Source: Aurantiochytrium sp. KH105 (lineage: Eukaryota > Sar > Bigyra > Thraustochytrida > Thraustochytriidae). From it: a stretch of 64,000 nucleotides of DNA. Of this stretch, positions 47,036 to 56,522 are shown piece by piece. Under the pieces are notes generated by a model, which made no database searches, had not been told where the DNA came from, and saw only the letters and a list, made by a program, of their open reading frames with translations. A program made the translations under genes and the position numbers. The stretch covers positions 744,001-808,000 of the forward strand of contig BGKB01000026.1 in the NCBI GenBank assembly GCA_003116975.1. The letters are read 5' to 3'. Every line of letters starts with the position of its first letter. The stretch's first letter is position 1.

Positions 47036-47716
47036 TTAAAGCACGTACATGCGGATAAGAATGAAGAACAAGACGAGCACAACGCCAATGGCGACGGGCG
47101 CCCACTTACGGATAAAGGCCATGCGATTGAGCTTCTTGGCGCCGCCATGGAATTTCATCGAGTCATTCATCAGTTTGCTAGAGGCCTCGTAGGTCCGATT
47201 GAGGCGATCACCACGATCAAGGACGTCTTGAATATTTTTCCTCATGATAGTGTTGACATCCTGGAGGTCCGCGTTGAGCTTGGACATGGTATGGCGCGAG
47301 TTTGGATCGGCAAACTCTTTTCGTAGCCGCTGGATTTGCTTGTCGAACTGAATAAAGGCGTAAGGCCGATCCACAGTGGCAAGCGCGTGCTCCCACTCTT
47401 GCCCATGCTCCGCTTGCACGTGCTCCAGGAACTTGGAGTGCAGTTCCGCAAGGTACAGAAACGCGACACGTTTGGGATAAGACTTGTCGGCAAGTACCAG
47501 ATAGACAATGTTATTCTCCAAAAGGTAATGAAAGGCAACATTCTCGCTCTCAAAGGTGCATTGTTTTGGCGAGCGTACGTTGAGGCTCCGGATGATCTGC
47601 TTTCCGTCCGCCTTTTGCTGATCCGCTTGAGGCCCCTGTGTCGCCCCGCCGCTGTCAATCGAGGCCACGAGCATGAGGCCATCCTGCACGCGGGCCACGT
47701 ACGTGAACCTAATCAT
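47036..47716 (-). CDS. SEC22: SEC22-type longin R-SNARE
   Basis: The 226-residue protein starts MIRFTYVARVQDGLMLVAS, matching the SEC22 longin domain (about 1-125; SPKQCTFESENVAFHYLLENNIVYLVL). An R-SNARE helix follows (about 140-195) with the zero-layer Arg in NIQDVLDRGDRL, and a C-terminal transmembrane anchor (APVAIGVVLVLFFILIRMY). SEC22 acts in ER-Golgi vesicle fusion. A stretch of about 20 residues after the first strands (IDSGGATQGPQADQQKADG) replaces a shorter loop in animal SEC22. Start chosen at the ATG at 47716, since upstream codons do not fit the family. Confidence 0.92.
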   Translation of the reverse strand: MIRFTYVARVQDGLMLVASIDSGGATQGPQADQQKADGKQIIRSLNVRSPKQCTFESENVAFHYLLENNIVYLVLADKSYPKRVAFLYLAELHSKFLEHVQAEHGQEWEHALATVDRPYAFIQFDKQIQRLRKEFADPNSRHTMSKLNADLQDVNTIMRKNIQDVLDRGDRLNRTYEASSKLMNDSMKFHGGAKKLNRMAFIRKWAPVAIGVVLVLFFILIRMYVL

Positions 47717-48267
47717 TGTGAGTTGCCAAGGCCAAGCAGAGCAGAGCAAGCCGTTCGCTCGCCCGGTCAATCAGCAAGCAAAGCCAAGCAAAGCAAAGCT
47801 AAGCGAAGCAAAGACAAGACAAGCAGGTACCGACCGAGCTGACCTGTGCCGACCTGTGCCGTGTCGTACCTGCGCTCCTGGGGCGACGTTTTATTTCTTT
47901 CTATTACTGCTGCTGCGACGCATGCACGTACGCACGCACGTACGGACAGGCAGCAAAAGCAGCAACGGGCAGACGTCTGCCCTCGTGCGAGGGAGTCGCA
48001 GCCTCGGCGTTGTCTCGCCTCACGTCGAGAGATCTCCGAGCCAAACTAGTATGCACGGACAGCCTGCGCGACGACGACGACGTGGCGTCTAAAAACGCTG
48101 TCTAAAACCCCAACCCCGCTGTCCGAAACTACTCGCCTGTGAAATGCGTTGCGCAGACTTTCTGCGGCAGAAGGCGACGAGACAAGACAAGACAAGACGC
48201 AACCAAACAATCCAACAACCAGATCAGGCACGAGACTGTATCCGCCGGCAGACGAGACGCGAGCACG
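47717..48267. promoter_or_regulatory. Divergent gap between SEC22 and the mitochondrial protein
   Basis: It holds AAGCA/AAGCC pentamer-like repeats (about 47768-47822) and an ACGCACGTACG stretch near 47928-47945. A second short AAGACAAGACAAGAC run lies just before the mitochondrial gene (about 48181-48200). No coding frame is supported. Confidence 0.4.
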
Positions 48268-49188
48268 ATGAATGTACTTGCACGAGTTGCGCGCCGGTCG
48301 ACGCCCGCGGCCGCCCGTCTCCAGGGCAGATGGACGGCGCCCGCCAGGTTTGGCGGCGTCGCATCCTGGACACAGCAGCACCAGAGCGGCCTGGTGGCTG
48401 CCAAGGCTACGGCGGCCGCCAACTGGAGCACGATGCGCGGCGCCCGTAGCTTCTCTTCGGAGGCACCGACCAACTTTGGGTCGCCGCCCACCTCGCTCTC
48501 TGTCAACCAGGCCATTGCCATTTCGGAGACGGTGCTCATGTACATGGAGCTTGGCCTTCCGGGAGATCAGCTCGACGAGATCCTCAAGGAGCGCTCCTCG
48601 AGTATGGTGGTAACTCGTCTGCGCAAGATGCTCAGCGTGTACATTGGCACGCAGCTCTACGTCCTCGGGCCCTTTGGATTCGCCGGCGACCAGCAGAGCA
48701 TCGAGCACTTTGCCCGTCTGCAAATGCAGACTTTGCAGGGCATGGACCCGAACTGCGACGAGATCAAGGAACTGCAAAAGCTCAGCGCCGAGACGTGGAA
48801 TGTGCTTGTGAAGCGCTCATTTGGCATTAAGGATATTCCTGAACTCACGCAGGACCAGATTCGCTTTGCGGCCACCCGTGTCTCTGCGAACTTGCAGGAC
48901 CCCACGTTTCTCAAAATGATCGAGGACCTTTACAACACCGAAATCAAGACTCTCGTCGCCGAGGGCAAGCAGGATCTTGCCGTCGATAAGCTCCAGGACG
49001 CACTCGTGCCGTGCTACATCAATGTGCTTCAAGCCATGAACGTCGAATCGCTTCCGGCGACGGATGAGGGCTACGTTCTCTTGCAAGTTTGCATGAACCA
49101 GAACATGGCGGACCCCGCCATCGCACAGGCCATCATGAGCGGCTTCTCTGCCGTTCAAGCTCGCGCCCCGGTCAACGTGCAAGTCTAA
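48268..49188 (+). CDS. Probable mitochondrial protein of unknown function
   Basis: The 306-residue protein starts MNVLARVARRSTPAAARLQGR, an Arg/Ala/Ser-rich amphipathic presequence, and has a likely cleavage region near RGARSFSSEAP (about 58-68, RSFSS is typical). The mature part is mostly helical: AIAISETVLMYMELGLPG, VVTRLRKMLSVYIGTQLYVLG and IDKLQDALVPCYINVLQAMNV-like segments. No cofactor or catalytic motif is visible and I do not recognise a family. Codon use and start context match the housekeeping neighbours. A respiratory-complex or assembly role is only a guess. Confidence 0.75.
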   Translation: MNVLARVARRSTPAAARLQGRWTAPARFGGVASWTQQHQSGLVAAKATAAANWSTMRGARSFSSEAPTNFGSPPTSLSVNQAIAISETVLMYMELGLPGDQLDEILKERSSSMVVTRLRKMLSVYIGTQLYVLGPFGFAGDQQSIEHFARLQMQTLQGMDPNCDEIKELQKLSAETWNVLVKRSFGIKDIPELTQDQIRFAATRVSANLQDPTFLKMIEDLYNTEIKTLVAEGKQDLAVDKLQDALVPCYINVLQAMNVESLPATDEGYVLLQVCMNQNMADPAIAQAIMSGFSAVQARAPVNVQV

Positions 49189-49342
49189 GACAACCAAAGG
49201 TAGACGTCTATCGTAGGGAAAATTATTTTGCATTCTGAAAAAAAGGGAAAATGATATCGGGACGGCAGCAATGACAAATGGACTGTTCGATTGTGTTGTT
49301 TGACGACTTGGACTACCACGCGTGCGCTGGTGTTGAGACCTT

Positions 49343-51547
49343 TTATGCAAAGGGGTCAAACGTGTTACCTGAAGGCTCCCGCGTATACTGCTGCTCTTGT
49401 TGGTAAGGCTGGTTCATTCTCATTTGTGACACTGATGATACTTGCCGATGCTGCTGTGGTGGCAGCGGTGGCGGCGGAGACGGAGACGTATATTCTCCGA
49501 AGGAAGCGCTGTAGATGGATTCAGGCTGCTGGCCGTTGCCCACAGCGTGTAGAGAGTACGTTTGTCCCGCGCCTTCTTGTTGCTCCTGGTAGGGCTGTTG
49601 TTGTTGATGTTGTTGTTGCTGCTGTAGGCCAAAATGTGCTTGCTGACCATTTTGTTGCGTGTAAAATTGCTGCTGGTCAGGTTGCTGAGCATATTGAGGT
49701 GGAGTGTCGTGATGGCCTTGCGTTGTAGCCTGTGGCTCATATTGCGTTTCGTTGGAAAGGTGCAACGTTTCCTGGCCATATTGCGATGCCGTAGAGTACC
49801 CTTGACCAAATGAAGAATCTACTTGCTGACCAGATGTCTGAGTCGCAAATTGCGAATATTCTTGAGAATCACTTTGCTGCTGACTCGCAAAGTAGCTCGA
49901 GCTTGGCGATGGATTCTGGAATTGATCCTGCAGCGTTGTATTGGAAGAAACTGGCGTAAAAGTAAATGGCTGGTCGTAATGCGTGCTGTAGGCCTCCTGC
50001 TGCGAGTGATGCTGTTCACTCTGTGTATCTGAAGCCAGGGGCGCGGACATAGGTGGCTGACCATAGTGCGTGCTGTAGGCCTCCTGTTGCGAGTGGTGCT
50101 GTTGGCTCTGAGTTCCTTGCTGGAAGCTAGCGAATTCCGGCGCAGAGCCAAAGGGGTCAAAACCCCCTGCTCCGCTACTGGGAGCCAGAGAAGAATTAGA
50201 TGGAGCACTTGCATTTGGAGCTGTTGTGGTCGGTCCAGCACCCTCGTTGCGATTTTTTCTGCTGGCGAGTCGTTGCCTCGCAGCATCGCTGGCAGACTTG
50301 CTTTTAGATGTCGCGGAAATCTGGGCACGTGCCGCAAAACTAGCTGCTAGCGAGCTATCGGAAGACTCGCTAGCTTTCGGGCCATCCTCAGATTCCGACG
50401 GAGGGCGAGCTCCCTTTCGGACACTAGCGCCATGAGATGCAGAGTGTTTGCGTTGCACGGACGCCTCTGGCTCCCCGGCAGCGTTCGCGACGGAGGGACA
50501 GAGTTCGAGAATAGCGTCCACTACGTCGCCAATCTGGGGACGCTGGGCCGGATCTAACGTAAGAATCCATTTCACGAGACGCACAAAAGCGGGCGAGAGG
50601 CCGTGCACGCGTGGAAAGCTAAGTCTTCCAGAAAGGATGGCGAGCGCTCCACCGCCCTCGAACGCGTGGCCGCCCGTGCCGAGGGCAAAGAGTGCGCAAC
50701 CAAAAGCCCATACATCAACCTGCTCATTGATGAGATTTCCTGAATACAAATCACAAAGTTCAGGAGCCCGGTACAAGGGGGTGGTGGATCGCATGATGAG
50801 CTCTTCCTGGGCCTGACGCTCTTCTTTTGTCTCGCAGCGCGAGCTCTTGGTTGTAGCAGACCCGAAGTCGCACAGAAAGGCGTTTTGTGCGTCAGCGTCG
50901 AGGAGCACATTCTCCAACTTTATGTCACGGTGTGAGACGGGTGGCGTCTGCAAATGCAGATGCTCGATGGCGCGAGCCACCTGGTACATGAGGCGTAGAA
51001 TTTCTTCCTCCATGAGCGGATCGCCATTGGCGCGCCGTTTTACTGCGTAATCCAGGAGAGTGCCGCCTTCGTAGTACTTTAGGACAAGAAAGACTTCTGG
51101 ATGTTCGACGCCCTGCTTGTCCGCTGTGAACTTGATATCACTTGCAACATAGCGTGCAATATGTTTGGAGTGGAGCCGCTTGAACAGCGCTAGCTCGGCC
51201 TCCGCTTCGTCTTGCTGCGTTTTGGAGACGGGGGCTGTCTTCTTGACAACAATACGAGGATCTTCATCGTCGGCCAGCTTGGCATATTGAGCGCCCCCAT
51301 CGACGAGCCGGCCAAGGTAAATGATGGCCTGTCCTCCCTCGGCGAGTTTTTGCTGGATTTGGATCTCGCTGCCATCGACGAGCAGCTTCTTGCCGCCAAA
51401 TTTCCCGCTCCCGCTGAGGGTCTTGCGCCCACTGGAGGCGGCGGTCCCCAGGTTCGGGCTTTCCAAGCTCGGGTCGCCGATGCTGCTGCTCGCGCTGTTG
51501 CCACTTCTCCTCCTGCTGCTGCCGCCCAGCGAGAATTTCCTCAGCAT
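49343..51547 (-). CDS. NAK-family (AAK1/GAK/Prk1-like) endocytic protein kinase
   Basis: The 734-residue protein has a kinase domain at about 58-350: GGQAIIYLGR glycine-rich loop, VVKK lysine, VSHRDIKLENVLL catalytic loop, LCDFGSATT, and TPLYRAPELCDLYSG, all in the NAK style. NAK kinases phosphorylate AP-1/AP-2 mu subunits and regulate clathrin coats. The Gln-rich C-terminal half holds two DPF motifs (FDPFGSAPEF and the terminal FDPFA), known ligands of the AP-2 alpha ear, which supports an endocytic role. Two ~30-residue tandem repeats (HHSQQEAYSTHY) lie in this tail; their DNA copies are at about 49970-50025 and 50060-50115. The Gln-rich part is probably disordered. Confidence 0.9.
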   Translation of the reverse strand: MLRKFSLGGSSRRRSGNSASSSIGDPSLESPNLGTAASSGRKTLSGSGKFGGKKLLVDGSEIQIQQKLAEGGQAIIYLGRLVDGGAQYAKLADDEDPRIVVKKTAPVSKTQQDEAEAELALFKRLHSKHIARYVASDIKFTADKQGVEHPEVFLVLKYYEGGTLLDYAVKRRANGDPLMEEEILRLMYQVARAIEHLHLQTPPVSHRDIKLENVLLDADAQNAFLCDFGSATTKSSRCETKEERQAQEELIMRSTTPLYRAPELCDLYSGNLINEQVDVWAFGCALFALGTGGHAFEGGGALAILSGRLSFPRVHGLSPAFVRLVKWILTLDPAQRPQIGDVVDAILELCPSVANAAGEPEASVQRKHSASHGASVRKGARPPSESEDGPKASESSDSSLAASFAARAQISATSKSKSASDAARQRLASRKNRNEGAGPTTTAPNASAPSNSSLAPSSGAGGFDPFGSAPEFASFQQGTQSQQHHSQQEAYSTHYGQPPMSAPLASDTQSEQHHSQQEAYSTHYDQPFTFTPVSSNTTLQDQFQNPSPSSSYFASQQQSDSQEYSQFATQTSGQQVDSSFGQGYSTASQYGQETLHLSNETQYEPQATTQGHHDTPPQYAQQPDQQQFYTQQNGQQAHFGLQQQQQHQQQQPYQEQQEGAGQTYSLHAVGNGQQPESIYSASFGEYTSPSPPPPLPPQQHRQVSSVSQMRMNQPYQQEQQYTREPSGNTFDPFA

Positions 51548-52194
51548 CCTGTCTGCCGCTGGACTCCGCCGCGCGCCGTTGCCGGGCCGCGACGCTCAAG
51601 GAAACAGGGCACGGGGTCTCAGGCAGCAAGAGATGCACTGCAGGCTGCGGCGCAAGATACCGAGACTGTTTGTTCTTGCGGCTCGAGATGGAGTTCTGCG
51701 GCCCCCTTTGGCTCGTTTGTTGCTCCGCTCCGACACCGACAAGCACGCTCGCGCGCTTCTCGAACGCCGAGGCGGCCGGGCCCTCCTGCCTGCGCGCTCT
51801 TCGCCGTCTGTATCCACGGCGGCCGCCTCGCGGTCGCTCGCGTCGCGCGCGTCGTCCGCGCGCAGCGAGCAGGTCCCGACGCTCGCCGCCGCGGAGAGCC
51901 GGGCGTGCCCCCGTTCTCTCGCGTATGCGCCGTTAATTCCCGGCCTCCCTCCGCGGGGTCGCGCCTGACGCCGCGCTCCGCCGAGATCAATTCCGTCGAT
52001 CCCAAGGCTCGAGCCGTGCGAGGCAGACAAAGCCAGCGCCGCGCATCGGGCCCCGAGGACGCCGACGCCCGCGCAGGCCGGCCGAGCGGAGACGCGCGGT
52101 CTTCGTTGCGGCCAGCCTGCCTGCGCAGGGGCGAGAGAGATCTCGGACCCCGACAGGCACGGAGTTTTTGCGAGTCGTGCTGGGGCTGCAAAAG

Positions 52195-52226
<32 letters not shown>

Positions 52227-52453
52227 GCAAAGCATAAGCAAGAAGCAAAAGCAAGAAGCAAGAAGCAAAAAGCAAAAAGCAAAAAGCAAAAAGCAAAAGG
52301 TCAACGCGCAGCTGGCTGGGAGACTAGCTGGACCACTCTGGCTTGCGCAGGCTTCGTTCGACAGTTCGTGGCGCGGCGCGACTCGGAGCAGAGCAGGCGG
52401 GCGGGCGGACGGGTGAGCGAGCGAGCGAGTGGAGCGGACGGGAGACTTGCAAG
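51548..52453. promoter_or_regulatory. Divergent gap between NAK kinase and PET100
   Basis: It holds a (TTGC)n run (about 52196-52222) followed by AAGCAAAA/AGCAAAA repeats (about 52234-52302) that partly complement each other in sense (GCAA against TTGC), so a weak hairpin is possible. The rest is GC-rich with overlapping frames on both strands. I see no gene. Confidence 0.45.
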
Positions 52454-53165
52454 ATGGGTATTCCACGCCGAGCGCCGCTGGAGATGTTTAAGTTTAGCGT
52501 CTATATTCTCTGTGAGTTTGACTGATTGAAGCACTGGCACGCCTCGTACGCACGTGCGCGCGCGCGCGCTCCGCTCACGCTTGCGAACGTGCGTGCGTAT
52601 AGGCGTAGGCGTCTCGTGCCATCCTAGACGTCCTTCGCTGCTGATGCAGGTGCTGGTGCTGATGATGTGACGAGCGTCCACTGACGAACCGCTTGGATCA
52701 TTCGTGCTGCTGCTACTGCTGTGGCTGCTGTGACTGCTATGGTTCACATCTCTTGTGCAAATGCTGACGGTCAATATGTAAACATTGACACTTGATCTTG
52801 GTGCATCGCGTCGTCTTGGGCGAAATTGTGCAGTGCCCATCGCCACGATTGCGTACGTGAGCCAACCAGAGTCCATTGACAAGCTTATTCGCGCGCGCGA
52901 ATACATTGTCTACCCGCCCGAAGGCAAACGTCCCCCTCAGGGGTCCAAGAACGAAATTGCTGAGGCGCTGACCCGCATCAAGGCCGATAAGGCGGCCGAG
53001 ACTGGCGAGCCCACGACCGTCCCGGCGTCTGCCTCACCTGCAATCTCGGCACCTGAAGCCGCAGAGTTTGCCAAGCCAAACGCGAACCTTGCGACCCCTG
53101 CTTCACCTCCCGAGACTTCGGCCGCCTCGGGCGGTTGGTTTGGCTGGATCTGGGGCAGCAAGTAA
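52454..53165 (+). CDS. PET100: Spliced PET100-like cytochrome c oxidase assembly protein
   Basis: Two exons, 52454-52511 and 52834-53165, separated by a 322-nt intron (CTCT|GTGAGT to TTGTGCAG|TGCCC), give 129 residues with matching phase. The N-terminus MGIPRRAPLEMFKFSVYILL plus PIATIAYVSQPESIDKLI reproduces the PET100 pattern: a short basic start, one transmembrane helix that begins with LE-F and Y, then a charged segment with a YPPE motif (YIVYPPEGKRPP). PET100 is an inner-membrane factor needed to assemble cytochrome c oxidase. The tail is Ala/Pro-rich and ends GGWFGWIWGSK, which is not part of the usual family. The exon 2 frame is open upstream of the acceptor but makes no sense as PET100. 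Confidence 0.75.
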
Positions 53166-53825
53166 AGGAATGATGCCCTTCTAGCATACAACAGGTGACT
53201 CTCGGCTTTACGCCAGCGAAGAACTGATGCTTGAATAGACGGTATGCTGGAGGTCATTGTCTCTATGCCTCGCGCCCTCAAGAAGAGTTGACGTGGATGT
53301 ACCGCCAGATAGTGCGATTCTGAAAAAGAAATTTTGGCAATGGCTTGTGTAAAAATGCTCCATGGTACGAAGGTGAACATCTGGCATACCTGTCTAATAA
53401 TATTGGTGGGCGAGTCGTCTGGCATGTTCGAAGAGCAGGGGCAAGTCGTCTCACAAGGGCTCTTTCTTTCGTGGATCAATTTGATTACGATGTTGTTCAG
53501 ATGATTTCAGATTGTCTTTTTTGTTAAGTTTGGAAGGTGTTTTCTTGCTGGCAAGGCGTGACGTGCACAGCACCATTGCAAGATATTTACGTCGCCGCAG
53601 GATATCTTATTTTAAAAAGGTCTTGTCTCATGCTCAGCTTGAGAGGGCGTGAGTCAAAGCAGCAAACGCCAAGGTCGCCCAGTTGTCAAGTATGTGATTG
53701 AAAAGATTGCAACATGGAACAACTGGAAGAATACTTCGGTATTTCTGTTGCGCCTTTTGGAAAGCATCAAATGCACTCCTTTTGTCAAGGACACACATGG
53801 ATGCGTTGTGCTCGTCCTTCGTCAA
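53166..53825. other. Gap after PET100
   Basis: The sequence is AT-richer than its surroundings, with several short frames under 65 codons that show no domain. I see nothing supported here beyond the PET100 3' UTR. Confidence 0.35.
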
Positions 53826-54318
53826 TCAGTCGGGTGATTCTTGGCGCGAAGAAATTTCATAGATTCGCGGAGCCGCGTCCTTGATGCGTTGGTGATGAGC
53901 TGGCACGAGGAGGTCTGGCACAGATTTGCCTGTAATGGTCGCCGCCACAAGCAGTGAGGACCGCTCCACACGCTCAATCGGATTCATGTTCTTCTCGATG
54001 ATGGTGCACATGATGCTCTGGTCAAAGCAATGCGTCGTTGCAATTTCAATATGAAGCTGCGTTTGCACAAGGTGAAGCTCACCAGAGCGCGAGAGCGCAT
54101 CGAGAAGATCCATCGCTTTGTTGCGATGTTTTTCACTTATTCATGAAAAGGCCAGAACACGGTCCAGATGAGAACCCGTCAACGCCAACTTGAACTTCAT
54201 CATACGCCACGTTCTCCAAACGGAGGCGAGACATGCCCCTCGGAGGACCTCGTCCACCAGGGCCATCTGCAGCAGCTGCAGCTGCAGCTGCAGGTCCACC
54301 AGTGGCAGCTTTTTTCAT
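53826..54318 (-). CDS. Two short adjacent frames, possible small or broken gene
   Basis: On the minus strand, 54318-54133 reads MKKAATGGPAAAAAAAADG followed by GMSRLRLENVAYDEVQVG, and 54113-53826 reads MDLLDALSRSGELHLVQTQ and then TTHCFDQSIMCTIIEKN with NPIERVERSSLLVAATI. The second frame has the look of a conserved protein (regular hydrophobic pattern, no low complexity), whereas the first opens with poly-Ala. They are in different frames 19 bases apart, too close for a normal intron. The upstream frame is open for about 20 more codons (SHFFVNPDSD). This may be a remnant of a larger gene or the last exons of a gene I cannot assemble. I do not recognise the family with confidence. Confidence 0.3.
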
Positions 54319-55128
54319 GTCACTGTCGGGATTGACAAAGAAGTGAGAGCGCTTTTGAGAGCGACACAGGTTCTGCGGTCGAGCTTACAAGGCCACGCTG
54401 AGAGCGCATGGCCGCTTGAAGAGGGCTTGCGAGCCGACTATGAGCTGAGCTAACTGAGCTGTACTGCAAATGAATTGATGGTGAGCGATCTTGGTCTGCC
54501 AACACCGACTAATCGTTTGCACGAGGCAAGTGGCCAAGTGAGAAAAGAACAAATGGTGTGTGGGAGCCGAGGAATGATGACTCGTGTGCATGGTGGAGGA
54601 GTAGGTAAATGGTCAATCTTGCAGATTTGGAATGGCCGCATTGTCTCTCTGCCAGTGATCATACGAAGGAAAAAGCAGCCCTCCAGACAAGACCACTTAT
54701 ACTCTTTAGCGAAAGAACGAAGGAAAGGCCAAGGCCATGACTCGCGACGCTAAAATTCGTCGAGGAATCAGTCTTCTGTTTCGGATGAGCTTTCCCCGCG
54801 AGTAGGCCTACTTGATGAATCTTTCAATCCAAGGTGTGACTGTGAGGTATATTTTCGGGCGGTGCTTCTTCTGTTGCTTTCTTCATGTATCAACATCATC
54901 ATCATCTTCTTCTTCTTCTTCCTTGTTTTTGACCAACGCTTTCAATCTCATCCGAGTCAGCGTCGTGAGTAAGTTGACGAGGCGCAGAAGGACCTGCAGC
55001 GAATGCGTTGCGCAACCCGTCTGCCAGCCCGTTGTTCTTGTGGCTCCTTTGGGAGCGCCAAAGAATAAGGGCAAGGTCGTTAGGCTGACCAAAACCCGAT
55101 CTCACGAGCAAGCTCCGGCGGCCCAAAC
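54319..55128. other. Gap upstream of CDT1
   Basis: It contains a GTAGGCCTAC palindrome (54802-54811) and a (TCA/TCT) microsatellite near 54893-54920. Short frames on both strands lack features. The last ~100 bases should be the CDT1 promoter or leader. Confidence 0.35.
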
Positions 55129-56382
55129 ATGGAGTGCGAGCCCGCGCGAGAGGCGAGCGCGCCTGCGCGCCCAGAGCGCTCCCCAAAAGGCCACTCTTCA
55201 GGCCCGCGGCCGCAAACGGAAGCCGCTGACCCACGCGAAGATGCGCTCGCGAGTTTCGAGGCATTGACGCGACGTTTCGACCTCTTCGTGACGGCGGCAC
55301 GCGTCCTTGCGCAGCGCAGACGGCGTGGAGCTGTGCCATACCAAGAAATCAAACAAGCGATTGAGCATGAGACACGTCAGCCCTTTACAACGACGCTGTT
55401 TGGCATCTTTCTCACAGTAAATCCTGGACTTGTGGTCAGCGTGCGCTGCGGCGCTGCTGTGCACGACCTCTCACTAATCTTGGCTGCGGACACGAGAAAT
55501 GCAACGACCGTCTTTCGCAAGAGACTTGCCGCCTTTGCGTCATCGCTGCCAGCCGCTGAAGAACGTGCAGTTCTTGCGCAAGTCCCGGTCACTTCACCAC
55601 CTTTGCCAAATTTTTCGCTCGTCTTTGATGAGGCTAGCGGCCGTCTTTTATCCCAGGCGCAACACCAGCACGTCGAAGAAAAGACATACGGCGTGGGATT
55701 GGCGCTCGCTCGCCTTGCCGAGCGCAAATCCTGGAAAAGAGACCTCAAGAGACCGCGACAGACACCTGTTGAGAACAACCAAAGTATCAGCCATTCTGAA
55801 AAGCAAAAGGAAAACCAAGTCGCACGAAACAATCAAGACCAATTCCAGCGCGCTGCGTCGCTGTATGCGCGCGAAGAAGACGCTGCGATCGCGCAGACGG
55901 GAAAACGACTTCGTGGGTTGGAAGGCCTACCGGCGACGCTCATCGCGCAAGTCCGAGAACGCGCGCGAATCGAACACGAAATGTCTGCTTCAGAAGTACG
56001 CCAACGACAACGCAGACAGGCGCGCGCATCACTTCCATCCTTTTTCGATCTCGTGTACCTGCACTTTCGCACAGCACGCAGGCAATCGTGGGATATGGGC
56101 GACCTGGTCGCCTCCATTTTGAACAAACGAGGCGCAAACACATATGGCCCGGCCATTAAAAATACCGCGTCCAAGGTAGAGATTATTCGCGCGCAGCTTG
56201 CAATGCTACTGGACATTTTGCCCGATTGGTGCTTTCTCACGGACAGCCAAGCCTTTCCTGGCCAAAAGATTTTCAATGTTCGCAAAGGCAAACCTGCACA
56301 AATTATGCAATGGCGCCGTCAGACGCTCGGATCTATTTCTTCTTCTTCTTCGGTTGCTGCGTCTGCTGCACCCACACGCTGA
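55129..56382 (+). CDS. CDT1: CDT1 replication licensing factor
   Basis: The 417-residue protein has two CDT1 winged-helix regions. The first (about 42-185) starts SFEALTRRFDLFVTAARVLAQRR and contains VPYQEIKQAIEHETRQPFT, matching the geminin-binding fold of CDT1. The C-terminal MCM-binding region (about 300-405) contains LLDILPDWCFL, the CDT1 hallmark LP(D/E)W, preceded by FRTARRQSWDMGDLVASIL. CDT1 loads MCM2-7 on origins in G1. The linker (about 215-300) is charged and poorly ordered. The N-terminal ~40 residues carry no clear PIP box, so PCNA-coupled degradation is not evident. Start at the first ATG. Confidence 0.85.
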   Translation: MECEPAREASAPARPERSPKGHSSGPRPQTEAADPREDALASFEALTRRFDLFVTAARVLAQRRRRGAVPYQEIKQAIEHETRQPFTTTLFGIFLTVNPGLVVSVRCGAAVHDLSLILAADTRNATTVFRKRLAAFASSLPAAEERAVLAQVPVTSPPLPNFSLVFDEASGRLLSQAQHQHVEEKTYGVGLALARLAERKSWKRDLKRPRQTPVENNQSISHSEKQKENQVARNNQDQFQRAASLYAREEDAAIAQTGKRLRGLEGLPATLIAQVRERARIEHEMSASEVRQRQRRQARASLPSFFDLVYLHFRTARRQSWDMGDLVASILNKRGANTYGPAIKNTASKVEIIRAQLAMLLDILPDWCFLTDSQAFPGQKIFNVRKGKPAQIMQWRRQTLGSISSSSSVAASAAPTR

Positions 56383-56522
56383 TGTACTTGGTTCTTTACA
56401 ACGATCTAGAAAACGTACGCGCGCCGAGGGAGGGTCGAAACAAACAGCGAACAAGTAATCGATTTGACTTGATGTAGTTTTTTTTTTTTTATATACACTC
56501 ATACGCAGCAGGGCATTTGTTT

